A stretch of DNA of 64,000 nt, taken from positions 62,001-126,000 of the forward strand of contig CBIHNI010000005.1 of the NCBI GenBank assembly GCA_966211455.1, in the 5' to 3' direction. Source of the stretch: 21-14-0-10-47-8 sp966211455. Lineage in GTDB: Bacteria > Bdellovibrionota > Bdellovibrionia > Bdellovibrionales > Bdellovibrionaceae. A model generated the notes under the pieces. That model had not been told where the DNA came from. It worked only from the letters and a program-made list of their open reading frames with translations, and ran no database searches. Shown piece after piece: positions 9,235-18,003 of this stretch (position 1 is the first letter of the stretch; every line of letters begins with the position of its first letter). The position numbers and the translations under genes were made by a program.

Positions 9235-9393
9235 GAAAGCTAGAGCTAAACGCTCTGCTCTCATTTGACTCTCATTCGTGATTTCGAGATTTCTGATTCA
9301 CAAAGCTGTCGACAGTTTTGCGGCATTTTCCTTTCTGTTCGCAAGAAAGAAATCGACAGCTTCGTCAGGATTCAGAATGATTTTGAGTATCAC

Positions 9394-10182
9394 ATGAAAA
9401 CAAAACCCGATTTCCTGATCATCTTGGAAGAAGAATACCAAAAAAGCCGTCTGACGAACCCGCGCTTTTCGGTCCGCGCTTTTGCACGCAAACTGCAAAT
9501 TCATCCGGCGACTTTAGCTTCGGTGATGAAAGGCAGCCGCAACATTCCAAAACATCACGTGCTTCCGCTGGCCGAAAGAATGCGCCTGACCACGGCTCGC
9601 AAAAATCGTTTCATCCGCAGCATCCAATCCTACAATCGCGGAAAAAGTTTTCTGGAAGACAGCCTGCAAGAAGAGCATCGCATTTTGGATAACGAAACCC
9701 ACCACGTGATCATCGCCGAGTGGGAACATTATGCGGTCTTGTCCCTTTTAGAAATCAAAGCGGCTTGGAATGCCCAGCTGATTGCCGAGCGTTTGAATCT
9801 GGATCCAAAGCGCACCGAGGTCGTTTTGCAAAATCTGATCATGGCTGATTTGATTCGCGAAAAAGATCAGTGCTTTTCGCTTAGCACCGCAGAAAAACTG
9901 CACACATCCGAAGACGTCCCCAGCGAAACCTTGAAACTGGCTCACGAAAACAGTTTGCAGTTCGCGAAAGACCATCTTCGCAAAGTGCCGGTGCATCTGC
10001 GCGATTACTCTTCACGTACGATTGCCATCGATCCCAAGCGATTGCCGGAAGCTAAGACCATCATCCGTCGCTTCCGCAAAGAGATGGCCGATCTTCTGGA
10101 AGACGGCGAGCAAAGTGAAGTTTATCTTTTAGGCGTTCAACTTCTACCCATGACCCAACTTAAAAAAGATCTCGAGACATGA
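9394..10182 (+). CDS. TIGR02147 family protein (putative transcriptional regulator)
   Basis: A 262-residue protein starting MKTKPDFLIILEEEYQKS and then TNPRFSVRAFARKLQIHP, the family's opening helix-turn-helix-like segment, followed by a central winged-helix-like segment (IIAEWEHYAVLSLLEIK ... LNLDPKRTEVVLQNLIMADLI) and a C-terminal part with YSSRTIAIDPKRLPEAKTII, a pattern shared across the family. The frame is open upstream to 9265 but family members begin at the 9394 methionine. TIGR02147 proteins are abundant in Bdellovibrio and Fibrobacter and are thought to regulate transcription; no target is proven. It lies 160 bases after the OmpA-family gene on the same strand, so that gene is a candidate target. 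Confidence 0.88.
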   Translation: MKTKPDFLIILEEEYQKSRLTNPRFSVRAFARKLQIHPATLASVMKGSRNIPKHHVLPLAERMRLTTARKNRFIRSIQSYNRGKSFLEDSLQEEHRILDNETHHVIIAEWEHYAVLSLLEIKAAWNAQLIAERLNLDPKRTEVVLQNLIMADLIREKDQCFSLSTAEKLHTSEDVPSETLKLAHENSLQFAKDHLRKVPVHLRDYSSRTIAIDPKRLPEAKTIIRRFRKEMADLLEDGEQSEVYLLGVQLLPMTQLKKDLET

Positions 10183-10207
10183 AAACAGGAAACGAAAAAG
10201 GTAACGG

Positions 10208-11473
10208 CTAAACCCGCATCGACAGTCCATCTTTCAGCGCATTGCTGGACGCCTTCCAGGCCGGAATCAATCCAATCACGACCCCCAGCACGAAGGTGAC
10301 GATCAGATACATCACTTCCACATTCGAGAACACAGCGCCGACCATATAAAGACCGAACTGCGCTTCCAGCCAACCCTTCAACAGCGAAAAGCCTGAAAGC
10401 TCAACGATCACTCCGGCGGCAATCCCGGCAAGCGTCAGCAAACTGCTTTCAAAAACCAAAAGCAAAGTGATGCGCCCTGGCCCCGCACCGATCGAACGCA
10501 GGATCGCCATCTCTCGACGACGCTCATTCAATCCGGTCAAAAGTGAAATCAGCATGGCCGTCAAACCAACCGCTAGCACCATCCACGAGATCACCTTCAG
10601 CGCTTGATCAACATACCCAAGACCGCGCCACAGTTCGGATAGCGTCACGCCGGGAATGATCGCAAGCAAAGGCTCTTCGGTGTCGGTGTTGATTTCCCGC
10701 TGCAAGCGCAAAGTTTCAATTCTTGATTTGGTTCGCAGGAAAAAGGCGGTGATCTGATGAACTTTGATGTTTTCGGGTTTGATCGCATCGGCCGCAATGC
10801 GTGTCGCTTCGGTCGGAGCCGCGCCGTCTTTCCAATCGATATGAACGGCTTCCATTCCTAACAGCGAAATGTACAAGCTGGTGTCCAAGGCCGTTCCCGT
10901 TGGTTGCAAAATGCCGGTGACATGAAAAGGTTTGTCGTCATGCTGCTGAATGCCTTCGCCGCGGGTCACCCCGTGCGTGATCACAACCTTCTGATCCAGC
11001 TTGTAGCCCAGCTTGCGCGCGACTTCGGAGCCGATCACCACATCCCACATGCCTAAGGCAGGTTTGCCTTCAGCAAACTCAACGTGACGATCGCCACGAA
11101 ACTGATAGCGCTGATAAAAACTTTCATCGGTCGCGACGATGCGAAAGCCTTTATGCCCATCGCCCAACGAATACGGGATCACCCAGTCGACCGCCGGATT
11201 GGATTTGTATTTTTCGTAAGTCTCCCAGGAAATATTATTGGTCGCATTTCCCATGTTGAAGACGGTGTACAAAATCAAATTGATCGGACCGCTGCGCGCA
11301 CCCACAATCAGATCTACGCCCGAAACCGATTGCGTAAAGCCTTCTTCCGCCGCCCGCTTGGTGCGTTCGACCGACAAAAGCAAAGCCGTGCTCAGCGCGA
11401 TCGACAGCACGGTCAGACACGTGGTGAAAAGACGATTGCGAAGCGATTTTAAGGCCAGTCCAAAGAAGCTCAT
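10208..11473 (-). CDS. ABC transporter permease, FtsX/MacB type
   Basis: A 421-residue inner-membrane protein with the MacB/FtsX layout: one helix at the N-terminus (LFTTCLTVLSIALSTALLLS), a periplasmic domain of about 240 residues, then three helices in the last 130 residues (VISWMVLAVGLTAMLISLL, LTLAGIAAGVIVELSG and YLIVTFVLGVVIGLIPA). The segment ERRREMAILRSIGAGPGRI before the third helix is the coupling motif of this type. Its start overlaps the ATPase stop by four bases (ATGA), so the two are translationally coupled. MacB-type systems usually drive extracytoplasmic processes rather than classical import. Confidence 0.92.
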   Translation of the reverse strand: MSFFGLALKSLRNRLFTTCLTVLSIALSTALLLSVERTKRAAEEGFTQSVSGVDLIVGARSGPINLILYTVFNMGNATNNISWETYEKYKSNPAVDWVIPYSLGDGHKGFRIVATDESFYQRYQFRGDRHVEFAEGKPALGMWDVVIGSEVARKLGYKLDQKVVITHGVTRGEGIQQHDDKPFHVTGILQPTGTALDTSLYISLLGMEAVHIDWKDGAAPTEATRIAADAIKPENIKVHQITAFFLRTKSRIETLRLQREINTDTEEPLLAIIPGVTLSELWRGLGYVDQALKVISWMVLAVGLTAMLISLLTGLNERRREMAILRSIGAGPGRITLLLVFESSLLTLAGIAAGVIVELSGFSLLKGWLEAQFGLYMVGAVFSNVEVMYLIVTFVLGVVIGLIPAWKASSNALKDGLSMRV

Positions 11474-12147
11474 GCGCGCACCTGATTGATGTCATGGAAA
11501 GAAATAGATCGGGTGAATAATTTTTCAAGACTGCGATCGTGACTGACGAACAAAACGGTCGTGCCTTTTTCTTCGCAGACTTGGAACAAAAGCTTGATGA
11601 ACTTTTCGCGGTGATCAAAATCCAAAGAAGATGTCGGCTCGTCGGCCAAAATCAGCTCGGGGCTTCCCAGCATGGCGCGCGCCACAGCCACGCGCTGCTG
11701 CTGTCCGACCGAAAGCTCGGTCACGCGGCGATCGCGAAAACCGGCGATCCCCAGATTTTCGCAAAGATGTTGCACCTCTTGGCTGACGTTTTGAATCCGC
11801 TCGCGACGAAGACCGCTCAGGCTTAAGGGCAGCAAAATATTTTCTTCGACGCTGAGATAAGGAATCAGATTGAAGCTTTGAAAAACGTAACCCAGATGGC
11901 CCGCGCGGAACCGATCGCGCTCAGAAGATTTCATTCCGGCCAAATTTTTTCCTAAGATTTCGACCGAGCCTTTTTGCGGCGTCAGCACTCCGGCCAGAAT
12001 TTCCAAGAAGGTGGATTTACCCGATCCGCTGGGACCGAAAAGAAAAACGCGCTCGCCTTTTTCAATTTGGAGAGTCGGAATCTCCAAGGTTTTATGTTTC
12101 GCCGATTCATATTGAAACTCGACATCCTTGAGATGAACCAGACTCAT
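11470..12147 (-). CDS. ABC transporter ATP-binding protein, LolD/MacB type
   Basis: A 225-residue ATPase with Walker A GPSGSGKST, Q-loop (GYVFQSFNLIPYLSVEEN), signature LSVGQQQRVAVARAM, Walker B LILADEPTSSLD and H-loop LFVSHD. The ATG at 12147 (MSLVHLKDVEF) is right for the family; the reading frame stays open much further upstream but that part is only the DUF3299 gene read in another frame. It sits between the DUF3299 gene (11 bases upstream) and the permease it powers. Confidence 0.93.
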   Translation of the reverse strand: MSLVHLKDVEFQYESAKHKTLEIPTLQIEKGERVFLFGPSGSGKSTFLEILAGVLTPQKGSVEILGKNLAGMKSSERDRFRAGHLGYVFQSFNLIPYLSVEENILLPLSLSGLRRERIQNVSQEVQHLCENLGIAGFRDRRVTELSVGQQQRVAVARAMLGSPELILADEPTSSLDFDHREKFIKLLFQVCEEKGTTVLFVSHDRSLEKLFTRSISFHDINQVRA

Positions 12148-12158
12148 GCGTGTTTCCT

Positions 12159-12620
12159 TTAGCGGTAAGGCTCGATGCGCATCCCCTTCATGGTGAACGA
12201 GGATTCTCCGTACATATGACGTTTTGAATGAAGGGAAAGTGTGCCGTAAATCCAAATCGGACCAAATTCGACTTTGGCATTTGATGCCTCGTCCATTTCG
12301 ACGAGCACCATTTGATTCGGCGGCGGAGGCGGCACGTGAATGCAAGCTTGCGGGCTTGGGACCAACAAGAATTCCGCCACACGCTTGGCGTTGTCTTCGA
12401 GCGGCACCATAAAACCTGGGATGCGGACCTCTTTGCCATCCAAAGATTGCAGATCCGCCGGTGCTTTTCCGCTGATGTAATCCAGCTCGCCGAGCTTGCG
12501 CCAGTCGACTTCGATGGCATTGCCACCGGCGTACGGACCGCTTTTCTGATATAAGAAAATTCCGGCGCAAATGGCCGCGACAAAGACACCGAGATAGATC
12601 GCGATTTTGGTTTTGGACAT
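12159..12620 (-). CDS. DUF3299 domain protein, membrane-anchored
   Basis: A 153-residue protein with one N-terminal membrane anchor (IAIYLGVFVAAICAGIFLY) and a periplasmic DUF3299 domain showing VRIPGFMVPLEDNAKRVAEFLLVPS, the ACIHVPPPPPNQMV motif and a C-terminal FTMKGMRIEPY. DUF3299 genes commonly neighbour an ABC ATPase and an FtsX-type permease, as here, and resemble the Vibrio zinc-regulated zrg-type locus; a metal-related role is inference only. It heads the operon DUF3299-ATPase-permease and diverges from hisS with only 31 bases between start codons. Confidence 0.85.
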   Translation of the reverse strand: MSKTKIAIYLGVFVAAICAGIFLYQKSGPYAGGNAIEVDWRKLGELDYISGKAPADLQSLDGKEVRIPGFMVPLEDNAKRVAEFLLVPSPQACIHVPPPPPNQMVLVEMDEASNAKVEFGPIWIYGTLSLHSKRHMYGESSFTMKGMRIEPYR

Positions 12621-12651
12621 CCCGGAAACTTTATATTAGGTTCATGGCATT

Positions 12652-13896
12652 ATGAACCAAAAACTGCAGCCCGTGCGCGGCACCCAGGACCTTCTTCCCG
12701 AGACGTGCCGAGCCTTCCGTAAAATCGACGAGTTGGCCTATCAAACCGCTACTTTATACGGCTACGAAGAGATTTCGACACCGATCTTCGAGTTTTCGGA
12801 TGTGTTCCACCGCACATTGGGCGAGACCTCGGATATGGTTTCAAAAGAAACCTATACGTTCCAGGATCGCGGCGGCGACTCTTTGACACTGAGACCCGAA
12901 GGGACGGCCGGCATTGCGCGTGCGTTTATTTCAAACGGACTGGCGCAGAATCTTCCTTTGAAGCTTTACTACAATGGCCCCATGTTCCGTTACGAGCGCC
13001 CACAAAAAGGTCGCTATCGTCAATTCCACCAGATCGGTGTGGAATGCTTGGGCCTTGAAACACCCACTGCCGATATTGAATGCTTGGCTCTGGGTTACGA
13101 TCTTTTGAACAAGATCGGACTGATGGGTCGGGTTCAATTGGAGATCAACAGCCTGGGCGATCCGGAATCGCGCAAGGCTCACCGCGATCTTTTGGTCAGC
13201 TATTTAAAAGATTTCGAAAAAGATCTCTCTCCGGATTCACAAACCCGCTTGCAAAAAAATCCACTGCGCATTTTGGATTCGAAAGATCCGAACGATCAAA
13301 AGCTTTTGGTTGGCGCGCCGCTATTGAAGAATTGCCTCAATCAATTCTCGCAAGATTTCTTCGGCCAGGTTTTAGAAGGCCTGAACACATTGAAAATCCC
13401 GCACAAGGTCAGTGACCGCCTGGTGCGCGGAATCGATTATTACACCCACACCGTCTTCGAGTTTATCACCACCGACCTGGGTGCCCAGGGCGCGGTTCTG
13501 GCGGGCGGCCGTTACGATGGCCTGATCGAAATGATGGGGGGACCGAAAACCTCCGGCGTTGGCTGGGCCAGCGGTGTCGAGCGCTTGGCTCTGCTTCTGG
13601 ATCCCGCTTCTGTCGTTTCAAATCTGAAAACCGTCGCCGTTATTTCGGCCGACGATCGCGCCGACAAAAAATGTCTGGAGCTTTCACACGCTCTGCGCCT
13701 GAAAAACGTTCGCGTCGAAATGCCAGGCTCTGGCAACGTCGGCAAAAAAATGAAACGCGCCAACAAAGTCGGCGCCCACTTTGCCGTGATCATCGGCGAA
13801 ACCGAACTGCAATCCGGCTCGGTCACCCTGAAAGATCTGGGCTCTGGCGAGCAAAAGACCTTAAGCGAAACCGAGCTCTTCGCGATATTTGCTTAG
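12652..13896 (+). CDS. hisS: Histidyl-tRNA synthetase
   Basis: Class II synthetase charging tRNA-His. The start gives MNQKLQPVRGTQDLLPE, the normal HisS opening. Motif 2 is LYYNGPMFRYERPQKGRYRQ with FHQIGVE, the histidine-specific loop is LVRGIDYYTHTVFEF, GGRYDGLIEMMGG follows, and motif 3 is GVGWASGVERLALLL. The last 90 residues form the anticodon-binding domain. 414 residues is normal. The gene ends just ahead of repeat element A, which separates it from the convergent lgt-like gene. Confidence 0.97.
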   Translation: MNQKLQPVRGTQDLLPETCRAFRKIDELAYQTATLYGYEEISTPIFEFSDVFHRTLGETSDMVSKETYTFQDRGGDSLTLRPEGTAGIARAFISNGLAQNLPLKLYYNGPMFRYERPQKGRYRQFHQIGVECLGLETPTADIECLALGYDLLNKIGLMGRVQLEINSLGDPESRKAHRDLLVSYLKDFEKDLSPDSQTRLQKNPLRILDSKDPNDQKLLVGAPLLKNCLNQFSQDFFGQVLEGLNTLKIPHKVSDRLVRGIDYYTHTVFEFITTDLGAQGAVLAGGRYDGLIEMMGGPKTSGVGWASGVERLALLLDPASVVSNLKTVAVISADDRADKKCLELSHALRLKNVRVEMPGSGNVGKKMKRANKVGAHFAVIIGETELQSGSVTLKDLGSGEQKTLSETELFAIFA

Positions 13897-13945
13897 GCCT
13901 TGGGTTCTTTCTCGGGGTGAGTGGGGTGTCTCGAGCTTTGTGGTG

Positions 13946-14454
13946 TTTCGCGTATCATGCGGGCCGTGCGTCCTGCAATCGGGCTTCGGCCAGCCCGAAC
14001 CCGCTATGGACGGCCATCGTGGCCGTCCATTCCGATGTTTAGGGGAAATTTATTTGTATGGCTTGGGGGAATTCACTCATAGATTTTTGTTGCACTGATG
14101 CCCTCAGAGAAATGACTTCCAACTGGGAGTCATTTCTCTGAGGGGTCTTCAGACACCTGCCTCACAAAGTTCGGAACCAACTGGTTCCAGACTTTGTGAG
14201 GGGACTTAAAGACCCACCTCGAAGCAATGGATACCAGTGGCTGTGTGGACGAACGCATTTTTTTTGCTAAATTTCACTCTCAGGCGCCGTCTAAGAAAAA
14301 GAAAGCCCTCAAATCCAAACCCAGATTCTCCCAAAGCATTCGTATTCTGATTTTGTCCCCTAATTTTAGACAAGACGGCCAGGACGGCCGTCTTGCAGCC
14401 TTCACACGGACGGATGCACTAGCAATTACACCAAGCCACCGCTGTGTCGACCAA
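13946..14454. repeat. Structured palindromic repeat element, copy A (about 510 bp)
   Basis: Non-coding element between convergent hisS and the lgt-like gene. Hairpins in order: 13979-13998 (TCGGGCT/AGCCCGA), 14006-14030 (11 bp, ATGGACGGCCA/TGGCCGTCCAT), 14102-14143 (16 bp, CCTCAGAGAAATGACT and complement), 14160-14201 (CCTCACAAAGT/ACTTTGTGAGG around GGAACCAACTGGTTCC), with 14143-14149 GGGTCTT pairing to 14209-14215 AAGACCC around it, and 14371-14395 (10 bp, CAAGACGGCC/GGCCGTCTTG). It ends CACACGGACGGATGCAC...CGCTGTGTCGACC. An inverted near-copy lies at 27051-27583. Boundaries are set by where similarity to that copy fades. Confidence 0.9.
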
Positions 14455-14480
14455 TCCGAGACCGACCAAACCAGAAGCCG

Positions 14481-15542
14481 CTACCGGCGGTGAAGTTTGA
14501 CGTTTTGGCCGCGGCCCCAGCCGGATGTGAAGAGAATTTCTTTTCGATTCCACATAAACCAGCAGACGACGCCAACGATCAAGCCACCAATGGAGAGAAG
14601 CTGGTCGCGAGTCAGACCGAAAACTGAAGTCATCATTTGTGGTTCGACATATTTGTAAGTGTCGAGACCAAAATGAAGGGCCGAAAAGAGAATCAGGAAA
14701 GTGGCGGCGACAACGCCGGGTCGACGCGGCCGGTACCACATCAGAAATAGAAACAAAAACAGAGAGGCGCCTTCGGCGGCAGCCCCGTAAAGCTGAACAG
14801 GGTGACGACCCAAAAGCATGGGCTCTAAAAGTTTTGTCACTTCGCTGGTTCCGCTTTGGACGGCGTCGACGATTTTCATCAATGTTTCTTGCACGGCCGC
14901 TTGTGAGCTTTCGTCACTGGGATACGACGCGATCAATTCGTGCCAGCGGCTTGAGCTGACGCCGACTTGCTCAACCACAGGAGTTAGCTCTTTGAGTTTT
15001 TCCAATGAGGTCTGTGGCCAGTTGTAGATTTCGGTTGGGAACTTGACGATCAGCGGCCAGTTGGATGGTGCTTCTTTTCCAATCAGCTCACCGCTTAGGA
15101 AATTGGCAATGCGGCCCAAGAAAAATCCGATCGGTGCGGTGATGGCCATCAAATCATACAGGTACAAACGGCCGATCCCGGTGCGGATGGCGTACAGGGT
15201 GCAAACCAAAAACACACCGATGATACCGCCCAGACTTGACATGCCGCCTTCGTCGACCGCTAAGACTCCCCAGAACGGAAATTCCGAGCGGAACTTGATG
15301 AAAAGATCTGGCGCAAAGAACACGCAGTAACCAAGTCGGGCCCCGATCAAAGCGCCCAAAGTTGACAGAATGACGAAATCCCCGACCATTTTCTGCTGAA
15401 GTTCTGCGCGTTGACGGAAAACCATCCAACTGACAAACACAAACGAAATGAGAATGGAGAACATAAAGCTCAGACCATTCCATTGCACACCGAAACCGTC
15501 AGAAATTCGCCACAAAAAAGGACTTATCTCAAGCAAATGCAT
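14481..15542 (-). CDS. Lgt-like prolipoprotein diacylglyceryl transferase homologue, divergent active site
   Basis: A 353-residue polytopic membrane protein. LGRIANFLSGELIGKE matches the Lgt signature (Arg of GRxxNF kept) and RHPVQLYGAAAEG matches the conserved RHPSQLYE region, so homology to Lgt, which adds diacylglycerol to the lipobox Cys, is clear. However the E. coli His103 position (GGMSFHGG) reads GGMSSLGG, and the C-terminal FRxxxEFFREP region reads LHFGLDTYKYVEP, so residues considered important are missing. There is also an insertion of about 50 residues (SLEKLKELTPVVEQ onward). Start at 15542 (MHLLEISPFLWR) fits the family; 15605 is possible. It may be an inactive or re-purposed paralogue. 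Confidence 0.8.
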   Translation of the reverse strand: MHLLEISPFLWRISDGFGVQWNGLSFMFSILISFVFVSWMVFRQRAELQQKMVGDFVILSTLGALIGARLGYCVFFAPDLFIKFRSEFPFWGVLAVDEGGMSSLGGIIGVFLVCTLYAIRTGIGRLYLYDLMAITAPIGFFLGRIANFLSGELIGKEAPSNWPLIVKFPTEIYNWPQTSLEKLKELTPVVEQVGVSSSRWHELIASYPSDESSQAAVQETLMKIVDAVQSGTSEVTKLLEPMLLGRHPVQLYGAAAEGASLFLFLFLMWYRPRRPGVVAATFLILFSALHFGLDTYKYVEPQMMTSVFGLTRDQLLSIGGLIVGVVCWFMWNRKEILFTSGWGRGQNVKLHRR

Positions 15543-15666
15543 GATGACATCCTCAGATGGAATAACCACTCCAGTCAACGCATAAACATTCTGGGACTTG
15601 AGCAAAAAAACACTATCGTCCCCGCCCGGAATCCAAGTAAACTTGAAAGTGAATCAAGGAGTCTCC

Positions 15667-16794
15667 ATGTCCCAAGAATCGTCTCAGAATGAGAAATGGT
15701 ATCAGCGCGTGGATTGGCCTGTGACGCTCTTTCTGTTGCTCACGCCGCTAATCGCAATGATTTTAAGCCCTATTTATTTCGCCATCGAAGAAGTTCACTG
15801 GCCTTTGCTTTTATTCGCGTTGGTTTTTGCGGCTGCCACCAATCTTAGCATCACGGCGGGTTACCACCGTCTGTTCGCGCATCGCAGTTACGAAGCCCAT
15901 CCTTTGGTGCGAGCTTTGTACCTTTTAATCGGGGCTTCGGCTTGGCAAGGCTCTGCCTTGAAATGGTGTGCGGATCACCGCATTCATCACGGCAAGGTCG
16001 ACACCGATCACGATCCTTACAGCATCAACAAGGGTTTCTGGTACGCGCATATGGGTTGGCTGTTTCTGAAAGATTCAACCAATCCAAATCCGAAGGCGGC
16101 CGATCTGGAAAAAGACTGGATGGTTCGCATTCAGCACAAATATTATGTGCCGATCGCGATCTTTATGGGCTTCGGCGTTCCGGCTTGGATCGGATACTTT
16201 ATGGGCTGCCCATTCGGCGGCTTGGTGATCGCGGGCGCTCTTCGCATCACGCTGACCCAGCAAAGCACCTTCTTTGTGAACAGCCTTTGCCACACTTTGG
16301 GTCGCAAAACATACTCGGATGATATTTCGGCACGCGACAGCTTTATCGTGGCGATCCTAACCCATGGTGAAGGTTACCACAATTTCCATCACCACTTTCA
16401 GATCGACTATCGCAACGGCATCCGCTGGTACCAGTGGGATCCAACCAAATGGACGATCCGCACGCTGGCGTTCTTGGGCCTGGCGAAAAAGCTTCGCCGC
16501 ATCTCGCACCAAGAGATTTTGAAAGCACGCCTGCAAATGGAAGCTTTGAAGATTCAATCCAAAGGATATTCGGAAGAGCTGACCCAGCAGCTGCGCGAAA
16601 AAATCATTTCAGCGCAAGCTTCGATGAAAAAGCTGCGCGAAGATTACGAAGTGATGAAGAAAGAAGTGTCTTCGGCATCTCGTGAAAAATTGGCGCACAT
16701 GAAGCTTGAAATGGAAATTCGCCGGATCGAATTCCAATTTGCCATGAAGCAGTGGCAGGCTTACCTGAAGGGGCCCGAGCTCGCTTACACCTAA
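15667..16794 (+). CDS. Acyl-lipid/acyl-CoA delta-9-type desaturase with C-terminal coiled coil
   Basis: Membrane di-iron desaturase introducing a double bond into fatty acyl chains. The three histidine boxes are HRLFAH, HRIHHGKVDTDHD and EGYHNFHHHF, in the order and spacing of the delta-9 stearoyl-CoA type. Four membrane helices precede or separate them. AAGGAG stands six bases before ATG 15667 (MSQESSQNEKW). After the desaturase core ends (about residue 285) comes a strongly helical, charged tail of 90 residues (LQMEALKIQSKGYSEELTQQ ... LEMEIRRIEFQFAMKQWQ) predicted as coiled coil, unusual for the family. Divergent from the lgt-like gene; both act on lipids. Confidence 0.93.
   Translation: MSQESSQNEKWYQRVDWPVTLFLLLTPLIAMILSPIYFAIEEVHWPLLLFALVFAAATNLSITAGYHRLFAHRSYEAHPLVRALYLLIGASAWQGSALKWCADHRIHHGKVDTDHDPYSINKGFWYAHMGWLFLKDSTNPNPKAADLEKDWMVRIQHKYYVPIAIFMGFGVPAWIGYFMGCPFGGLVIAGALRITLTQQSTFFVNSLCHTLGRKTYSDDISARDSFIVAILTHGEGYHNFHHHFQIDYRNGIRWYQWDPTKWTIRTLAFLGLAKKLRRISHQEILKARLQMEALKIQSKGYSEELTQQLREKIISAQASMKKLREDYEVMKKEVSSASREKLAHMKLEMEIRRIEFQFAMKQWQAYLKGPELAYT
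15681..15695. promoter_or_regulatory. Palindromic 15-mer match (GTCTCAGAATGAGAA) inside the desaturase 5' end
   Basis: Matches the GTCTCAAAATGAGAC palindrome at 13 of 15 positions, 14 bases into the desaturase coding region. It could be an operator or a chance coding match. Confidence 0.2.
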
Positions 16795-16825
16795 ATCGCA
16801 GTCTCGCATTCGGGAAGGAGTTTTT

Positions 16826-17608
16826 ATGAACTCGTTTCGGTTTCGTTCCTCTGCATTTTTGATTTTCCTGTTTTCAGTTTCGATCGGCTTCGTGTCGGTG
16901 GCTTCGGCTGCCGATAGCGGAAGCCGTTTTGATTTCCGACAGAAAGCCACCGCCAAGCAAGGCAGTCGCTGGACCCTGCAAGAGTGGCTGGCGCAAAAAG
17001 AGCGAAATCACATGATGGATCTCTGGCTTGGGATGTACGCCCCAAGTCCTTACGAGTTCTATGTCAAAGGCAGCCTGCAAAATTACAATCTCACCGTCGA
17101 CCCATCCGCTGGCGGCACGGATCAGAAAAGCTACCAAAGCTACAGCGGCGGCCTGGGGGCTTACGCCACCATCGTGGGGCTTGAAGGTGATTACGAAAAT
17201 AACGCCGAAGAAAAGTACAACGACCTTTCGGGGTCGTTCAATCTGCGCGTGCTGGGAAATGCCGTGCAAGGCACCCACTTGATTTTAAAATACGGTCTGC
17301 GCACCCGTGATGGCGAAGTGTCAGGTCAGAAGTTTCGCGTCGGCAACCAATTTGCGGGGGCCGATTTGAATTTGTATTTGACGAAGTTTTTCGGTCTGAA
17401 AGGTCTCTACAATCACTATTTCAAAACCAACGATTCAAACCTGGGGGACATCAGCGGCTCACGCTCCGAGGCCGGAATTTTCATCGATTTCGAAATGGTT
17501 CGGGTTTTCGGCCAGTGGTTCAACGACATTCAGAAAAACGAACTCAACAACGTCCCCACCGAGATCAAACGAACCGGCACGCAGATCGGGCTTCAATTCT
17601 TCTTCTAA
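16826..17608 (+). CDS. Outer-membrane beta-barrel protein of unknown function
   Basis: A 260-residue exported protein with signal peptide (LIFLFSVSIGFVSVASAADS). The mature part alternates polar and aromatic residues in short strands (YEFYVKGSLQNYNLTV, LGAYATIVGLEGDYEN, LILKYGLRTRDG) and ends in FFF, a C-terminal aromatic typical of barrels inserted by the BAM complex. GGAAGGAG lies upstream of the ATG. It follows the desaturase by 31 bases and probably shares its transcript. No specific family recognised. Confidence 0.82.
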   Translation: MNSFRFRSSAFLIFLFSVSIGFVSVASAADSGSRFDFRQKATAKQGSRWTLQEWLAQKERNHMMDLWLGMYAPSPYEFYVKGSLQNYNLTVDPSAGGTDQKSYQSYSGGLGAYATIVGLEGDYENNAEEKYNDLSGSFNLRVLGNAVQGTHLILKYGLRTRDGEVSGQKFRVGNQFAGADLNLYLTKFFGLKGLYNHYFKTNDSNLGDISGSRSEAGIFIDFEMVRVFGQWFNDIQKNELNNVPTEIKRTGTQIGLQFFF

Positions 17609-17693
17609 TTTGAAGCCCGGAACTAGCGAAGCCGTTCGCTCCAACCGTGCTTTTGACCAACAAATGGCTGTGGGGGCGAGTTCTCTTTTCTTG

Positions 17694-17903
17694 TTACTCG
17701 CCACAGCTGCTTTGGATACAGCGTGGGCCGTCCGTCCATGTGAGGGCTGCCTGCCGGCCATCGTGGCCGCCAGGTCGAAAAAAAATAAACAGAGCTAGAA
17801 TTAATCCTTCCTTGTATTTGTGGACTTCCGGCCACGACGGCCGGAAGTAAGCGTTCTCATGGATGGATGTACTGTCATTTACCTTCGGCACCGCTGTGCT
17901 TGA
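17694..17903. repeat. Structured palindromic repeat element, copy C (short form, about 210 bp)
   Basis: Starts TTACTCGCCACAGCTG, then GTGGGCCGTCCGTCC, then hairpin 17750-17774 (CCTG.CGGCC-ATCGT-GGCCG.CAGG) and, after an AT-rich centre without the CCTCAG palindromes, a perfect 10-bp hairpin 17824-17848 (ACTTCCGGCC-ACGAC-GGCCGGAAGT). The right end is degraded (TTCTCATGGATGGATG ... CCGCTGTG). It lies between convergent genes (16826 gene and 18004 gene). Confidence 0.82.
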
Positions 17904-17957
17904 GAGACCTCGCCCACTCAGCCATTTGTTAGCCTGTCCGGCCTATCAGAGGAGTCA

Positions 17958-17995
17958 GAGGCGCGAAGCTCGCGCAGAGAGTGCGATCGCGCCTC
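17958..17995. repeat. Inverted repeat (9-bp perfect arms) at the end of the 18004 gene
   Basis: GAGGCGCGA (17958-17966) and TCGCGCCTC (17987-17995) enclose a GC-rich centre that can pair further. Without a T-run it is not a classical terminator but lies 9 bases past the minus-strand stop codon. Confidence 0.55.
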
Positions 17996-18003
17996 GAACG
18001 ACT

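Noticed and set aside
12148..12570. N-terminal extension of the ABC ATPase
   Set aside because: It is the DUF3299 gene in another frame; the family start is at 12147.
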